A stretch of DNA of 64,000 nucleotides from the NCBI GenBank assembly GCA_033391075.1, contig JAWPMV010000001.1, forward strand, positions 6,076,001-6,140,000, read 5' to 3'. The notes beneath the pieces are model-generated. The model worked only from the letters and a program-made list of their open reading frames with translations. It was not told the origin of the DNA and ran no database searches. This DNA is from Bacteroidia bacterium (lineage in GTDB: Bacteria > Bacteroidota > Bacteroidia > J057). The position numbers and the translations under genes were made by a program. Positions 1 through 8,247 of the stretch are shown here, piece by piece (the stretch's first letter is position 1; every line of letters starts with the position of its first letter).

Positions 1-591
1 GTGAGTCAGAGTATGAGTTATGAAGAGTACAGGACCTTGATGGGAAGTCTGGTAGCAGAAGGAAAAACCAGTGGTCCCAATCAGAGTGAGTCGATGGCGA
101 ATTATACGAAGATGAATGAACATCGCATGAAGCGACTGGACAAAACTTTTAAGGTTTCAGAAGAGTTGGAGGAAATCGTTGCAACTTATGAGAAAGACTA
201 TATCTGGCTGGTAATTACGGAAGCATGGTGCGGAGATGCAGCGCAAACTGTACCTATTCTTCAAAAAATTGCCGCAGCCAGCGATAAGGTAGATCTGAGA
301 GTGGTACTAAGAGATGAGCATCCCGACTTGATGGAGAAATTCCTGACAGATGGAGCCAAGTCTATACCCAAGCTAATAATTGTAGATAAAGAAAGTATGC
401 AAGTAGAGCAAGATTGGGGTCCCAGACCGGCACCTGCCCAGGAGATGCTTATGGAATTTAAGGCCAATCCTGATCTTTCTTATAGTGAGTTTAGTCTCAG
501 CTTGCAAAAATGGTATAACCAGGATAAGGGAGAGACAACTCAAAATGAATTGATCCAGACCTTGAAGTCTCCGGCTCAATTGTATATCTAG
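1..591 (+). CDS. Thioredoxin-family protein, possibly 5'-truncated
   Basis: The frame is open from base 1 (a GTG codon), and a better start may be the ATG at 13 (MSYEEYRTLM) or lie outside the window. The 196-residue product has a thioredoxin-like core. After a hydrophobic beta strand (residues about 67-73) comes W-C-G-D-A (76-80), the place of the usual WCxxC, and a later cis-proline-type segment (KSIPKLIIVD). The second active-site Cys is Ala, so a classical dithiol oxidoreductase reaction is unlikely; a monothiol or structural role is inferred. The lack of a signal peptide suggests a cytoplasmic location, but the true N-terminus is uncertain. The next gene follows on the same strand after 56 bp. 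Confidence 0.75.
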   Translation: MSQSMSYEEYRTLMGSLVAEGKTSGPNQSESMANYTKMNEHRMKRLDKTFKVSEELEEIVATYEKDYIWLVITEAWCGDAAQTVPILQKIAAASDKVDLRVVLRDEHPDLMEKFLTDGAKSIPKLIIVDKESMQVEQDWGPRPAPAQEMLMEFKANPDLSYSEFSLSLQKWYNQDKGETTQNELIQTLKSPAQLYI

Positions 592-605
592 CACTTTTTT
601 TGCTA

Positions 606-637
606 TTTGAGTAAAACAACCCTTATTTCTACATTCA
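606..637 (+). promoter_or_regulatory. Candidate Bacteroidota promoter for the TonB-like gene
   Basis: TTTG at 606-609, a 20-bp spacer, then TACATTCA at 630-637. This resembles the Bacteroidota primary-sigma pattern TTTG-N19/20-TAnnTTTG with one or two mismatches in the downstream box. The predicted start of transcription would fall only a few bases before the ATG at 648. Confidence 0.35.
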
Positions 638-647
638 ATAAAAAAGA

Positions 648-1502
648 ATGTTTTCATCAGAATTAATCGCTCAGGAGCGTAAAAATATTCGAGTTAGTGC
701 TGTATCTACAACCGCAATCATGGTCGTTCTGGCTTTGTTGTGTTTGATTTTCACGGCCTATCGAAATCGCGTCCCTCCTCCGGGCAAGAAATATGAAGTT
801 TTGGGAGCGATTGACTTTGGAGATACGCGGGAAGGAAGCAAAAATGTAAACACCCGTGAACGTGCTGTACCAGATCCGGTAGAGAATCAGACTCCTAAGC
901 CAACTCCTCCTCAACCAACTCCGCAACCTGTAGAGGCTGCTCCAACGCCTCCTCCCAGGGTTACCACTCCCAAGCCTACGCCTGTGGCAGTGCCCGATCC
1001 TCCGGTAAAAAAACCTGAGCCGGTCGAACAACCCAAAGTGGAGAAACCGCAGGAACCCAAGCCTACCCCTAAACCGACCAATACGCAGACCAAGCCTACA
1101 GAAAGTAAGCCTGCAGATAAACCTTCCACCAATACCAGTAGTAAACCTTCTGGTTCAAATGATGGTAGTGCAGATAGTGGAACCGGAAATAAGGGTACTC
1201 CTAATACCAATGTCCTGAATAATGATGGACTTTATTCTTTCGGTGAAGGCATAGGCGGATCAAATGGTAGAGGCATTCTTTCGATTCGTGATCCAGATTA
1301 TAAGTGCCAGGAAGAAGGTACGCTTACCTTCAAATTCCAGATTATGCCCAATGGTTCTGTAGGTCGTGTATACAGACCGATTTCAAACAAAAGATGTTTG
1401 GTTCAAATCGGGATGGCCGCTATCAGAAGCTGGAAGTTTACTTCCTCACCTGGATCTGGCACCTTGGAAACCAATGTTACCATCAAATTCAAATTGAATT
1501 AA
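648..1502 (+). CDS. TonB-like energy transducer protein
   Basis: This 284-residue protein is built like TonB. A short cytoplasmic N-terminus is followed by one membrane helix (about residues 20-40, VSTTAIMVVLALLCLIFTAY). Then comes a long Pro/Lys/Thr-rich periplasm-spanning stretch (about 75-165), a Ser/Gly/Asn linker (165-200) and a compact C-terminal domain (about 205-284) ending in an amphipathic strand. TonB proteins pass proton-motive energy from ExbBD to outer-membrane receptors. No exbB or exbD lies next to it here. The two Cys in the C-terminal domain (DYKC and KRC) could form a disulphide; that is inference. Confidence 0.72.
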   Translation: MFSSELIAQERKNIRVSAVSTTAIMVVLALLCLIFTAYRNRVPPPGKKYEVLGAIDFGDTREGSKNVNTRERAVPDPVENQTPKPTPPQPTPQPVEAAPTPPPRVTTPKPTPVAVPDPPVKKPEPVEQPKVEKPQEPKPTPKPTNTQTKPTESKPADKPSTNTSSKPSGSNDGSADSGTGNKGTPNTNVLNNDGLYSFGEGIGGSNGRGILSIRDPDYKCQEEGTLTFKFQIMPNGSVGRVYRPISNKRCLVQIGMAAIRSWKFTSSPGSGTLETNVTIKFKLN

Positions 1503-1516
1503 TCGATATTTTGAAT

Positions 1517-1553
1517 AAAGAAAAGGGGCTTGCAATGCAAGCCCCTTTTCTTT
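1517..1553. terminator. Bidirectional terminator between convergent genes
   Basis: Perfect inverted repeat: AAAGAAAAGGGGCTTGCA at 1517-1534 and its complement at 1536-1553. It forms a GC-rich stem with A-runs on one side and T-runs on the other, so it can terminate transcription from both sides. It sits between the TonB-like gene (ends 1502) and the minus-strand BFN gene (ends 1573). Confidence 0.9.
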
Positions 1554-1572
1554 AGGTATATTTTTCGCTGAT

Positions 1573-2247
1573 CTAATCTTTATTCAAACGATTGATCTCA
1601 TCTCTAAGTCTCGCGGCCGCTTCATAATCCTCACCTGCCAGGGCTTCATCCAGTTGCTTCTGCAATTGCTTGAGAGTTTTATTGCTGGACTTCTTTGGTT
1701 TAACAGGAATCTTATCCTCTTCTCCTTCTCCTCCTCCTTCTACTTCCTCCTCTTCAATCGGATCTGATTTTTCAACCTCCGCCAAAGAAAACTCGCTTTC
1801 CTCACCTGTTGCAAAGGTCTCTCCTTCTTCTCCACTTTCGTCAATAACAATTCCCGCTTCTGAAAGCACCGTCTCATAGGTATAGATAGGCACCTTAAAG
1901 CGTACGCCTATTGCAACGGCATCACTGGGTCGACTATCGATTTCATGAATTTCTCCATCCACCTCAAGAATCAATCTTGCATAAAAAATACCTTCATGAA
2001 GATCATTAATTACAACTTCCAGAAGGTTTATTTCAAAATGGCGGGCAAGATTGTATATCAGGTCATGAGTCATCGGCCGGTTGGTCTTGATATTCTCCAA
2101 CTCAAGGGCTATTGCCTGAGCCTCTGCCCCGCCAATAATAATGGGTAATCTCCGATTCCCATTACTCTCACCTAACACTAAGGCATAGTGTCCTATTTGA
2201 GAATGGCTGGAAGACAAGCCGATGATGTCCAGTCGAATCTTTTTCAC
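1573..2247 (-). CDS. Bifunctional nuclease family (BFN/DUF151) protein with UVR motif
   Basis: The 224-residue product starts at GTG (MKKIRLDIIGLSSS). The first ~130 residues match the BFN/DUF151 fold, with the typical SRPSDAVAIGVRFKVPIY segment and the GGAEAQAIALELE motif. A Glu-rich linker (about 135-175) leads to a C-terminal UvrB/UvrC-type coiled-coil motif (LQKQLDEALAGEDYEAAARL). Plant BFN proteins have been reported to cut DNA and RNA; the role of bacterial members is poorly known. The UVR motif is normally a protein-protein contact module in UvrB/UvrC and Clp partners, so a regulatory or adaptor role is possible. Confidence 0.85.
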   Translation of the reverse strand: MKKIRLDIIGLSSSHSQIGHYALVLGESNGNRRLPIIIGGAEAQAIALELENIKTNRPMTHDLIYNLARHFEINLLEVVINDLHEGIFYARLILEVDGEIHEIDSRPSDAVAIGVRFKVPIYTYETVLSEAGIVIDESGEEGETFATGEESEFSLAEVEKSDPIEEEEVEGGGEGEEDKIPVKPKKSSNKTLKQLQKQLDEALAGEDYEAAARLRDEINRLNKD

Positions 2248-2425
2248 CTAATAGTTTTTATCATCCACACTAATTGTACCTACGCACTGTCCAATTGGCC
2301 GGATAGGGTTCATGTCTTATTTGCACCGGCTTGCTTCAAACGAAGTTACAAGAATTATCGTCATCTGACAAGCAGGCCTTTTACTATCTAAAAGGATATA
2401 AATTAGCGAAAAATAATCCTCAAAA

Positions 2426-3400
2426 CTAGGCAGTTGCCTTAATAGACTTTACAGCCTCAATCAGTTTTGGAACTACTTCAAACAAATCTCCTACGATCCC
2501 AAAATCAGCGATTTTGAAGAAGGGAGCCTCAGGATCCTTATTGATCACAACGATGTTTTTGGAAGAACTAACCCCAGCCAAATGCTGGATAGCACCGGAA
2601 ATTCCGATCGCAATGTACAGGGTAGGTGCAATTTGAATACCAGTTTGTCCCACGTGTTCGTGGTGAGGACGCCAGCCCATATCTGCAGTAGGCTTAGAAC
2701 AAGCTGTTGCAGCACCTAAAAGCTCTGCAAGCTCTTCGATCATCCCCCAGTTTTCTGGCCCTTTCATTCCTCTACCCGCAGAAACTACATTATCAGCTTC
2801 TGTCAAAGAAATACCTTCAGAAGCCTTTACGATTTCTTTGGCAATTTCTTTCAAATCTTTTTCAATAGGGTTGAATTCAAATGCTTCTATGCTGATACTG
2901 CTTGGATTTTCTTCAGTTTTATATCCATTGGATTTAACTGTGATAACCATTTTTTCAGCATTCACGCTCAAAGCTTCTACTCCTTTACCAGAGTAAGACA
3001 TTTTGCTTGAACCGAAGCTATTTGCGGCATCTGCGAGGGTAAATACTCCGGAAAGAGGAGCAGCTTTAAGTTTTACAGCTATTCTGGGTGCAACGGCACG
3101 ACCATTATAGGTTTGGGCAAATACCACTGCTTTTGCTTCAGAAGCCAGAGCTACTTTTGTTATAGCAGCTGCATAAGCGGAATTGATAAAATCGTTCAGT
3201 TTATCATTTCCAACGGTATATACTTTGGAAACTCCATAGTTTCCCAATTTATTCAATTCATCCTCGGACACAGCTCCTACAGAAACTGCTTCTAATGCAA
3301 CTCCCATAGACTGAGCCAAATCGTAGGCATAGGTGGCAGCCTCGAAAATGGTTTTCTTAAATGTGCCCTGGTTATTTTCTGCAAAAAGTAATACAGACAT
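2426..3400 (-). CDS. etfA: Electron transfer flavoprotein alpha subunit
   Basis: 324 residues. The C-terminal FAD domain is clear: GRGMKGPENW, the C-S-K-P-T-A-D-M-G-W segment, YIAIGISGAIQHLAG and the final NKDPEAPFFKIADFGIVGD. The N-terminal half is the ETF alpha/beta-type nucleotide fold. ETF accepts electrons from acyl-CoA and other dehydrogenases and passes them to ETF-quinone oxidoreductase in the membrane. It lies 34 bp downstream of etfB on the same strand, the usual etfB-etfA order, so the two are almost surely co-transcribed. Confidence 0.96.
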   Translation of the reverse strand: MSVLLFAENNQGTFKKTIFEAATYAYDLAQSMGVALEAVSVGAVSEDELNKLGNYGVSKVYTVGNDKLNDFINSAYAAAITKVALASEAKAVVFAQTYNGRAVAPRIAVKLKAAPLSGVFTLADAANSFGSSKMSYSGKGVEALSVNAEKMVITVKSNGYKTEENPSSISIEAFEFNPIEKDLKEIAKEIVKASEGISLTEADNVVSAGRGMKGPENWGMIEELAELLGAATACSKPTADMGWRPHHEHVGQTGIQIAPTLYIAIGISGAIQHLAGVSSSKNIVVINKDPEAPFFKIADFGIVGDLFEVVPKLIEAVKSIKATA

Positions 3401-3434
3401 ATATTTATGATATCAGTTTAAGGTGGAAAAGGAA

Positions 3435-4181
3435 TTAAAAGAGGCCTTTAGCAGCCAATGCCTCAGCCAAAGACGCAGTATCTTCCGTTTCGAAATACTG
3501 ACATGGCTCCTTAGCAGGAGGATAGCTAAATTTTACGGTACTAACTGGTTGAGGAACATCAGATGGACTGGTTACAGAAAGGGGCTTCTTACGTGCAGCC
3601 ATAATTCCTCTCATGTTTGGGATGCGCCATTCTGAAATTCCTTTCTGACAGCTAACTACCACAGGGAGATTTACTTCCAATACCTCCTCACCTCCATCAA
3701 TTTCTCTTTTCAAGCTGGCAAGCTGACCGTTCTCTCCGCCTAGCTCCATATGCGTAGCAAATGAGACAAAGCCATAATCGAGACTTTCGGCAATCATTCC
3801 CGGAACCATAGAACCATTGAAGTCAATGGACTCTTTTCCTGTAAAAATTATTTTAAATTCTTTTCCGTCAGCATACTTTGCAATTTGTTGAGCAACAGAA
3901 GCGGAATCTGTAGCAGCGGCATCTATCCTAACTGCATCATCAGCACCGATTGCCAGCGCTTTTCTCAAGGTCGGTTCAACTTCCGGGCCTCCCACACACA
4001 ATGCAGTTATTGACACTTGTTTCCCCTCTTCCTTAAAGCCAATTGCGCGAGACAATCCATATTCACAATATGGATTTATAACAAAAGTTACACCTGCTCT
4101 ATTTAACTTGCTACCATCAGCTTCAAACTGAATTTTGGTGGTGGTGTCAGGCACATGGCTGATACACACTAATATCTTCAT
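3435..4181 (-). CDS. etfB: Electron transfer flavoprotein beta subunit
   Basis: 248 residues from the ATG at 4181 (MKILVCISHVPDTTTKIQFE). The frame stays open to 4235, but the extra 18 residues are not family-like. Features include the beta-subunit signature around residues 100-150 (GKESIDFNGSMVPGMIAESL) and the C-terminal LPVVVSCQKGISEWRIPNMRGIMAARKKPL segment (given here only as family recognition). The beta subunit binds AMP and completes the heterodimer with EtfA. It is the first gene of the etfBA operon and is divergent from the TPR gene at 4247. Confidence 0.95.
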   Translation of the reverse strand: MKILVCISHVPDTTTKIQFEADGSKLNRAGVTFVINPYCEYGLSRAIGFKEEGKQVSITALCVGGPEVEPTLRKALAIGADDAVRIDAAATDSASVAQQIAKYADGKEFKIIFTGKESIDFNGSMVPGMIAESLDYGFVSFATHMELGGENGQLASLKREIDGGEEVLEVNLPVVVSCQKGISEWRIPNMRGIMAARKKPLSVTSPSDVPQPVSTVKFSYPPAKEPCQYFETEDTASLAEALAAKGLF

Positions 4182-4213
4182 AGTATCGAAGTAATTATTA
4201 AAATTTTGGGACA

Positions 4214-4221
4214 CAAAATTA
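4214..4221 (-). promoter_or_regulatory. TAnnTTTG promoter box upstream of etfBA
   Basis: On the minus strand the sequence TAATTTTG (plus-strand CAAAATTA, 4214-4221) fits the Bacteroidota TAnnTTTG box. It is placed 33 bp before the etfB ATG. The region about 20 bp further upstream is a T-run rather than a clear TTG, so only the downstream box is well supported. Confidence 0.45.
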
Positions 4222-4246
4222 ATAAATTCTACCATTAAAAAAACCT

Positions 4247-4579
4247 ATGGACGAGAACAAACTGGAACAACTTCTTAGATTCTTGGACATGGCTCCAAAT
4301 GATCCGTTTAGCCTCTATTCCGTTGCTTATGAATACTATAGGGTAGAAAAATACCCGAAAGCACTCGAATATTATACGCGTTTAACAAATGAGCACCCGG
4401 ACTATGTTGGCACTTATTATCAGTTGGGGAAACTTTGGGAACTGATGGATAATATTGAAAAAGCAGTCGAAACGTACGAGAAAGGGATATCTGTGGCCCA
4501 AAAGCAAAAAGACTTTCATACCTTGGGGGAATTGCAAAGAGCCTTACAACAAGCTCAAGATGAGTATGAGGATTATTGA
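4247..4579 (+). CDS. Small tetratricopeptide-repeat protein
   Basis: 110 residues, all helical. At least two TPR units are visible: around residues 14-47 (NDPFSLYSVAYEYYRVEKYPKAL) and 48-82 (DYVGTYYQLGKLWELMDNIEKAV), with the usual small and aromatic residues at TPR positions. No signal peptide or membrane segment. TPR proteins are scaffolds for protein contacts; no partner is evident. It is divergent from etfB and is followed after 21 bp by nfu, with a promoter box in the gap. Confidence 0.8.
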   Translation: MDENKLEQLLRFLDMAPNDPFSLYSVAYEYYRVEKYPKALEYYTRLTNEHPDYVGTYYQLGKLWELMDNIEKAVETYEKGISVAQKQKDFHTLGELQRALQQAQDEYEDY

Positions 4580-4588
4580 CAGATTGTG

Positions 4589-4596
4589 TAATTTTG
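4589..4596 (+). promoter_or_regulatory. TAnnTTTG promoter box abutting the nfu start codon
   Basis: TAATTTTG at 4589-4596 is a full match to the Bacteroidota TAnnTTTG box and lies only 4 bp before the ATG at 4601. The usual start-site distance would put the 5' end at or next to the ATG, so the mRNA may be leaderless or nearly so. About 20 bp upstream is ATG rather than TTG, a weak partner element. Confidence 0.4.
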
Positions 4597-4600
4597 CGGC

Positions 4601-5182
4601 ATGAATAGAACGGTTGTATTACATATAGAAGGAGTTCCGAATCCAGATGCGATGAAATTTGTCCTGGAAAATGGAATTCTTACAGATGAGCCTTATGAAT
4701 TCAAAAATCTCGTAGATGCAGAGAATTCTCCGCTGGTACGGAGGCTTATGATGTTGAGGTATGTAGATCGGGTATTGATGTATCACAACTACGTAGCTGT
4801 AGTCAAGGATAATAAATACCTAAAGGAGTGGAAACAGGAAACTCTTTTTGAACTCAAGTCCCTGATTCAACAACATTTGGCGGCTAATGAGCCTATCCTC
4901 TATTTTGGAGCAAAAGCTATCGTTCACGAAAAGTCCGAGGATGCGATTGTTGCCATCATTCGGGATGTTCTGGATAAAAAGATACGCCCTGCTGCCAGAG
5001 AAGATGGTGGGGACATAGTTTTTGAATCTTATGCAGATGGTGTGCTAAACCTCTCTATGTTGGGTGCATGCCATCATTGTCCCTATGCTAAACAAACCAT
5101 GGAGCAAGGCGTAGAAAAGGTAATGAAGGCCCTGGTTCCTGAAGTAAAAAAGGTTACAGCGACCGCCAATAATCTCCTTTAA
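4601..5182 (+). CDS. NifU/Nfu-family iron-sulfur cluster carrier protein
   Basis: 193 residues with two domains: an N-terminal Nfu_N domain (residues 1-90, starting with the typical EGVPNPDAMKFVLENG) and a C-terminal NifU domain (about 105-193) with C157-H-H-C160, the CxxC that holds a [4Fe-4S] cluster between two subunits, and the preceding REDGGDIVFESYADGVLNL segment. Nfu proteins deliver clusters to late targets such as lipoyl synthase and aconitase. The lipB gene follows 16 bp downstream. This suggests a functional unit in which Nfu supports the Fe-S enzyme LipA while LipB attaches octanoate; that link is inference. Confidence 0.92.
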   Translation: MNRTVVLHIEGVPNPDAMKFVLENGILTDEPYEFKNLVDAENSPLVRRLMMLRYVDRVLMYHNYVAVVKDNKYLKEWKQETLFELKSLIQQHLAANEPILYFGAKAIVHEKSEDAIVAIIRDVLDKKIRPAAREDGGDIVFESYADGVLNLSMLGACHHCPYAKQTMEQGVEKVMKALVPEVKKVTATANNLL

Positions 5183-5198
5183 GCCAAAAGAAGGATTT

Positions 5199-5915
5199 AT
5201 GCAAAAGACAAAAAGCAAGAATCTGGTAAATTTTGAAGACATGGGCAGGATTTCCTATCAGGAAGCCTGGGATTTACAAGAATCTCTGCTTAGAGTCAAT
5301 ACGGGCTTAAAATCAGCTGCCAGGAAGACCAAAAATCCTCAATTGGTTGCGACCCAGCATCATTTGCTTTTTTGCGAGCATCCCCACGTATATACTTTAG
5401 GAAAGAGTGGAAAGATTGATCACCTCTTATTGCAGGAGGAAGGACTAAAGGCGAAAGGCATTGAGTTTTTCAAGATCAATCGGGGAGGAGATATCACTTA
5501 TCACGGTCCGGGCCAGATTACCGGTTATCCGATTTTTGATTTAGAGAAATTCAAAACGGATATCAATTGGTATTTACGGACTATGGAAGAGGTAATGATT
5601 CGTGTCTTAGCGGATTACGGATTGGAGGGAGGAAGGATAGCTAAAGAAACGGGCGTATGGCTGGGAGTTGGAAGCATGAATCCTCGTAAGATTTGTGCGT
5701 TTGGGGTAAAGGCCAGTCGGTGGGTAACCATGCACGGCTTCGCTTTCAACGTAAATACGGATTTAAGCTATTTCAATCATATTGTACCTTGTGGAATAGC
5801 CGATAAGGGAGTTACGTCCTTACAAAAGGAACTAGGCCATCAGGTAGATATGGAAGAAGTAAAAGAGAAACTCAGAAAATACTTCTCCGAGCTATTTGAG
5901 TTTGAGTTTGCCTAA
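5199..5915 (+). CDS. lipB: Octanoyl-[acyl-carrier-protein]:protein N-octanoyltransferase LipB
   Basis: 238 residues. LipB moves octanoate from ACP to the lipoyl domains of 2-oxoacid dehydrogenases and glycine cleavage H protein. The family signature RGGDITYHGPGQ is at 95-106. The likely catalytic pair is Lys164 in KICAFGVK and Cys198 in NHIVPCGI, by position relative to known LipB proteins. The N-terminal ~15 residues are family-atypical, and a start at the later ATG in DMGRISYQ is possible. It is probably co-transcribed with nfu. Confidence 0.95.
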   Translation: MQKTKSKNLVNFEDMGRISYQEAWDLQESLLRVNTGLKSAARKTKNPQLVATQHHLLFCEHPHVYTLGKSGKIDHLLLQEEGLKAKGIEFFKINRGGDITYHGPGQITGYPIFDLEKFKTDINWYLRTMEEVMIRVLADYGLEGGRIAKETGVWLGVGSMNPRKICAFGVKASRWVTMHGFAFNVNTDLSYFNHIVPCGIADKGVTSLQKELGHQVDMEEVKEKLRKYFSELFEFEFA

Positions 5916-6066
5916 GACATATTCTTTCCCTGTCTTATCACGCTTATCATTTCCAGACGAGATATTTCCCTTCTTCTCTAGAAGATTGAAAGCTATTCTC
6001 AATTAACAGCTCAAGTCAGTTTTCATAAACAAAAAGAGAGGCTGGTGCAGAAGGCTCGTTTCTCCC

Positions 6067-6100
6067 AAAAAAATGAGCCGCCTTTTTCCAAAGGCGGCTC
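6067..6100 (-). terminator. Terminator at the end of the ribosomal superoperon
   Basis: Stem GAGCCGCCTTT (6075-6085) pairs perfectly with 6090-6100 around a TTCC loop. On the minus strand it is followed by a run of seven T (plus-strand A-run at 6067-6073). It lies 25 bp after the rplQ stop codon. The remaining lipB-rplQ gap (5916-6066) shows no gene. Confidence 0.93.
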
Positions 6101-6124
6101 CGAAATAATTTCTTAAGAAAAAGC

Positions 6125-7084
6125 TTATTCTTTTCCTCCGTCAAGTTCGTCTTGCCATTTTTTCAGCTCATCCCACTGACCTGCAGCAGCCATTTCAGCT
6201 TGCTTGGGCCATGTACCGGGATTGTGGCGGGCATAACGAGAACCAGCGTTGGTAAGGACCTCTTTGATCTGCTCAGGTGTTGCAGCAGCAACAGAAGCGA
6301 AGGTTGGCAATCCAGCAGCGATCAGGAGTTCCTTGATCTTAGGACCGATACCTTCGATTTTTGTGAGGTCATCAGCTTCTACTTCAGCAGCAGGAGCTTC
6401 TTCAACTACTTCTTCTACAGCAGCTTCTACTTCGGGAGCCGCTTCTTCAACGACTTCCTCTACAGCAGCTTCTACTTCTGCAGGAGCTTCCTCTACCACT
6501 TCTTCCGCTACCTCTTCAGCAGCTTCAGCTACTTCTTCTACTGTTTCCTCTACAACTTCTTCTACCTGATCAACAGCCTCTTCTACCACTTCAGCTTCTT
6601 CGATTACTTCCGCTTCTTCAACTACGGCTGTAGCTTCCGCTTTTGGCTTTCCTTTTCCTTTGCCTCCTCCTCTTCTACGGCGAGACTTCTTCTTGCCTTT
6701 AGAAGGTGCACTCTCAAGCGCCAATTCGTTGAAATCCACCAATTCGATCATAGCCAATTCTGCATTGTCTCCCAGACGATTTCCGATTTTGAGGATACGT
6801 GTGTAACCTCCGGGTCTGTCTGCAATTTTATCAGCTACAGTTCCGAATAGTTCTTTAACGGCTTCCTTATTTTTCAAATAGGAAAATACCACTCTACGAG
6901 AGTGCATGGTATCCGTCTTAGACTTAGTGATGATTGGTTCAACGTATTTACGCAGCGCCTTGGCTTTGGCTACGGTAGTTTTGATACGTTTGTGCTCGAT
7001 AAGTGAGCATGCCATATTGGCCAACATGGCCTTACGGTGTGCCGATTTACGGCTGAGGTGGTTAAACTTCTTTCCGTGTCTCAT
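6125..7084 (-). CDS. rplQ: 50S ribosomal protein L17 with acidic linker and helix-hairpin-helix tail
   Basis: 319 residues, against about 120-140 for a usual L17. Residues 1-118 are the L17 core ([20 protein letters not shown]). Then come a basic Lys/Arg/Gly stretch (129-148), a low-complexity acidic linker rich in Glu/Val/Ala (about 150-236), and a C-terminal helix-hairpin-helix-like domain ([17 protein letters not shown], 238-254) with a Trp-containing helical end. L17 sits near the exit tunnel of the large subunit. The extra domain is of a type that often contacts nucleic acid; its role on the ribosome is unknown. Last gene of the superoperon, separated from rpoA by a terminator-like hairpin. 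Confidence 0.95.
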   Translation of the reverse strand: MRHGKKFNHLSRKSAHRKAMLANMACSLIEHKRIKTTVAKAKALRKYVEPIITKSKTDTMHSRRVVFSYLKNKEAVKELFGTVADKIADRPGGYTRILKIGNRLGDNAELAMIELVDFNELALESAPSKGKKKSRRRRGGGKGKGKPKAEATAVVEEAEVIEEAEVVEEAVDQVEEVVEETVEEVAEAAEEVAEEVVEEAPAEVEAAVEEVVEEAAPEVEAAVEEVVEEAPAAEVEADDLTKIEGIGPKIKELLIAAGLPTFASVAAATPEQIKEVLTNAGSRYARHNPGTWPKQAEMAAAGQWDELKKWQDELDGGKE

Positions 7085-7102
7085 TGTTAAAGCTTTGCTT
7101 GG

Positions 7103-7137
7103 CCAGAGGCATTCCTTTACGGGTCATAGTCCTCTGG
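7103..7137 (-). promoter_or_regulatory. Possible structured leader of rplQ
   Basis: CCAGAGG (7103-7109) and CCTCTGG (7131-7137) form a perfect 7-bp stem in the 119-bp rpoA-rplQ gap, about 20 bp before the rplQ start. It lies just after a terminator-like hairpin, so it would be in any transcript that begins in, or reads through, this gap. Autoregulation by L17 is a guess. Confidence 0.3.
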
Positions 7138-7158
7138 GCAATGAGTAAAACAAAATGT

Positions 7159-7194
7159 AAAAAAACGAAACTGAGCTGTAAGACAGCCCAGTTT
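7159..7194 (-). terminator. Terminator-like hairpin between rpoA and rplQ
   Basis: On the minus strand AAACTGGGCTGT (7194-7183) pairs with ACAGCTCAGTTT (7179-7168), a 12-bp stem with one G-U pair and a 3-nt loop. It is followed by CG and seven T (A-run 7159-7165). This is a classic Rho-independent terminator placed 10 bp after the rpoA stop, inside the operon. It may lower rplQ expression or mark a separate rplQ transcript. Confidence 0.8.
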
Positions 7195-7203
7195 CTATGA
7201 AAA

Positions 7204-8190
7204 TTAATCTTCGTCTAGTTTGAATTTGCTGACATCCATGCCGAAGCTCAGACTCTTATCAGCAACCAGTTCTTCCAATTCAGTCAGAGACTTCTTACCA
7301 AAGTTACGGAACTTAAGTAGGTCAGCGATATTGTAGCTAACGAGATCTCCGAGAGATTTGATATCTGCGGCTTTCAGACAGTTGTATGCACGTACTGAAA
7401 GGTCCAACTCTGATAGAGGAGTTTTGAGCAACTTGCGCATTTGCAAGAAGTTCTCATCAACTTCGTCTTTCTTCTCAACCTCTTCAGATTTGAGCGTGAT
7501 AGACTCATCAGAGAATAGCATCAAGTGGCGAAGCAAAATATTAGCACCTTCTTTAAGTGCAGATTCTGCGTCAATGGTTCCATCGGTTTGAACATCAATT
7601 TCCAACTGTTCGTAGTCAGTTTTCTGTTCTACACGATAAGGATCCACTTTATATTTCACATTGCGTATTGGAGTAAAGATAGCATCAATTGCAACCTCTC
7701 CGATAGGCGCATTGGCAATCTTATTTTCTTCGGCGGGAACGTATCCACGACCTTTTCCAACAGTCAACTCAATATCGAACTGAGTCTTTGGGTCAATGTG
7801 CGCGATAATGTGATCGCGATTGGTAATTTCGAATGCAGTGGTGTGGTCGGCAATATCACCTGCAGTGAAAGTATCTTTTCCTCTAACGGAAACAAAGATC
7901 TTTGCATCACCATCGTTCACCTTTTTCATTCTCACCCCTTTGAGGTTGAGGATGACTTCGGTAACATCTTCCACAACACCGGGCACAACTGAAAATTCAT
8001 GGTCAACACCAGGAATTTTGATAGAGGTAATCGCGTGTCCTTCGAGAGACGAAAGAAGAACGCGACGCAAGGCATTGCCTACAGTAATACCGTATCCTCT
8101 TTCTAGTGGACGAAGGAGAAAGCGACCAAAAAAATCGTTTTCCTTTTCTAGTACTACCTTTTCAGGCATTTGGAAATTTAACAGTGCCAT
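7204..8190 (-). CDS. rpoA: DNA-directed RNA polymerase alpha subunit
   Basis: 328 residues, normal length. N-terminal dimerisation domain (residues about 1-235) with [24 protein letters not shown], then a linker and the C-terminal helix-hairpin DNA/activator-binding domain (about 258-315, [21 protein letters not shown]). Part of the alpha section of the superoperon, after rpsD. Confidence 0.99.
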   Translation of the reverse strand: MALLNFQMPEKVVLEKENDFFGRFLLRPLERGYGITVGNALRRVLLSSLEGHAITSIKIPGVDHEFSVVPGVVEDVTEVILNLKGVRMKKVNDGDAKIFVSVRGKDTFTAGDIADHTTAFEITNRDHIIAHIDPKTQFDIELTVGKGRGYVPAEENKIANAPIGEVAIDAIFTPIRNVKYKVDPYRVEQKTDYEQLEIDVQTDGTIDAESALKEGANILLRHLMLFSDESITLKSEEVEKKDEVDENFLQMRKLLKTPLSELDLSVRAYNCLKAADIKSLGDLVSYNIADLLKFRNFGKKSLTELEELVADKSLSFGMDVSKFKLDED

Positions 8191-8247
8191 ACAGTGCTTT
8201 CCTTTGTGTTAAAAGACTTCTATAGAATAAATAAAGCGGGTTCTCTA

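Noticed and set aside
911-1210. Minus-strand Gly/Val-rich ORF in the TonB-like gene
   Set aside because: Shadow of the Pro/Thr-rich linker codons on the other strand.
6152-6850. Long plus-strand reading frames opposite rplQ
   Set aside because: They are mirror images of the low-complexity Glu/Val/Ala linker of L17 and give Ser/Phe- or Ser/Thr-rich nonsense.
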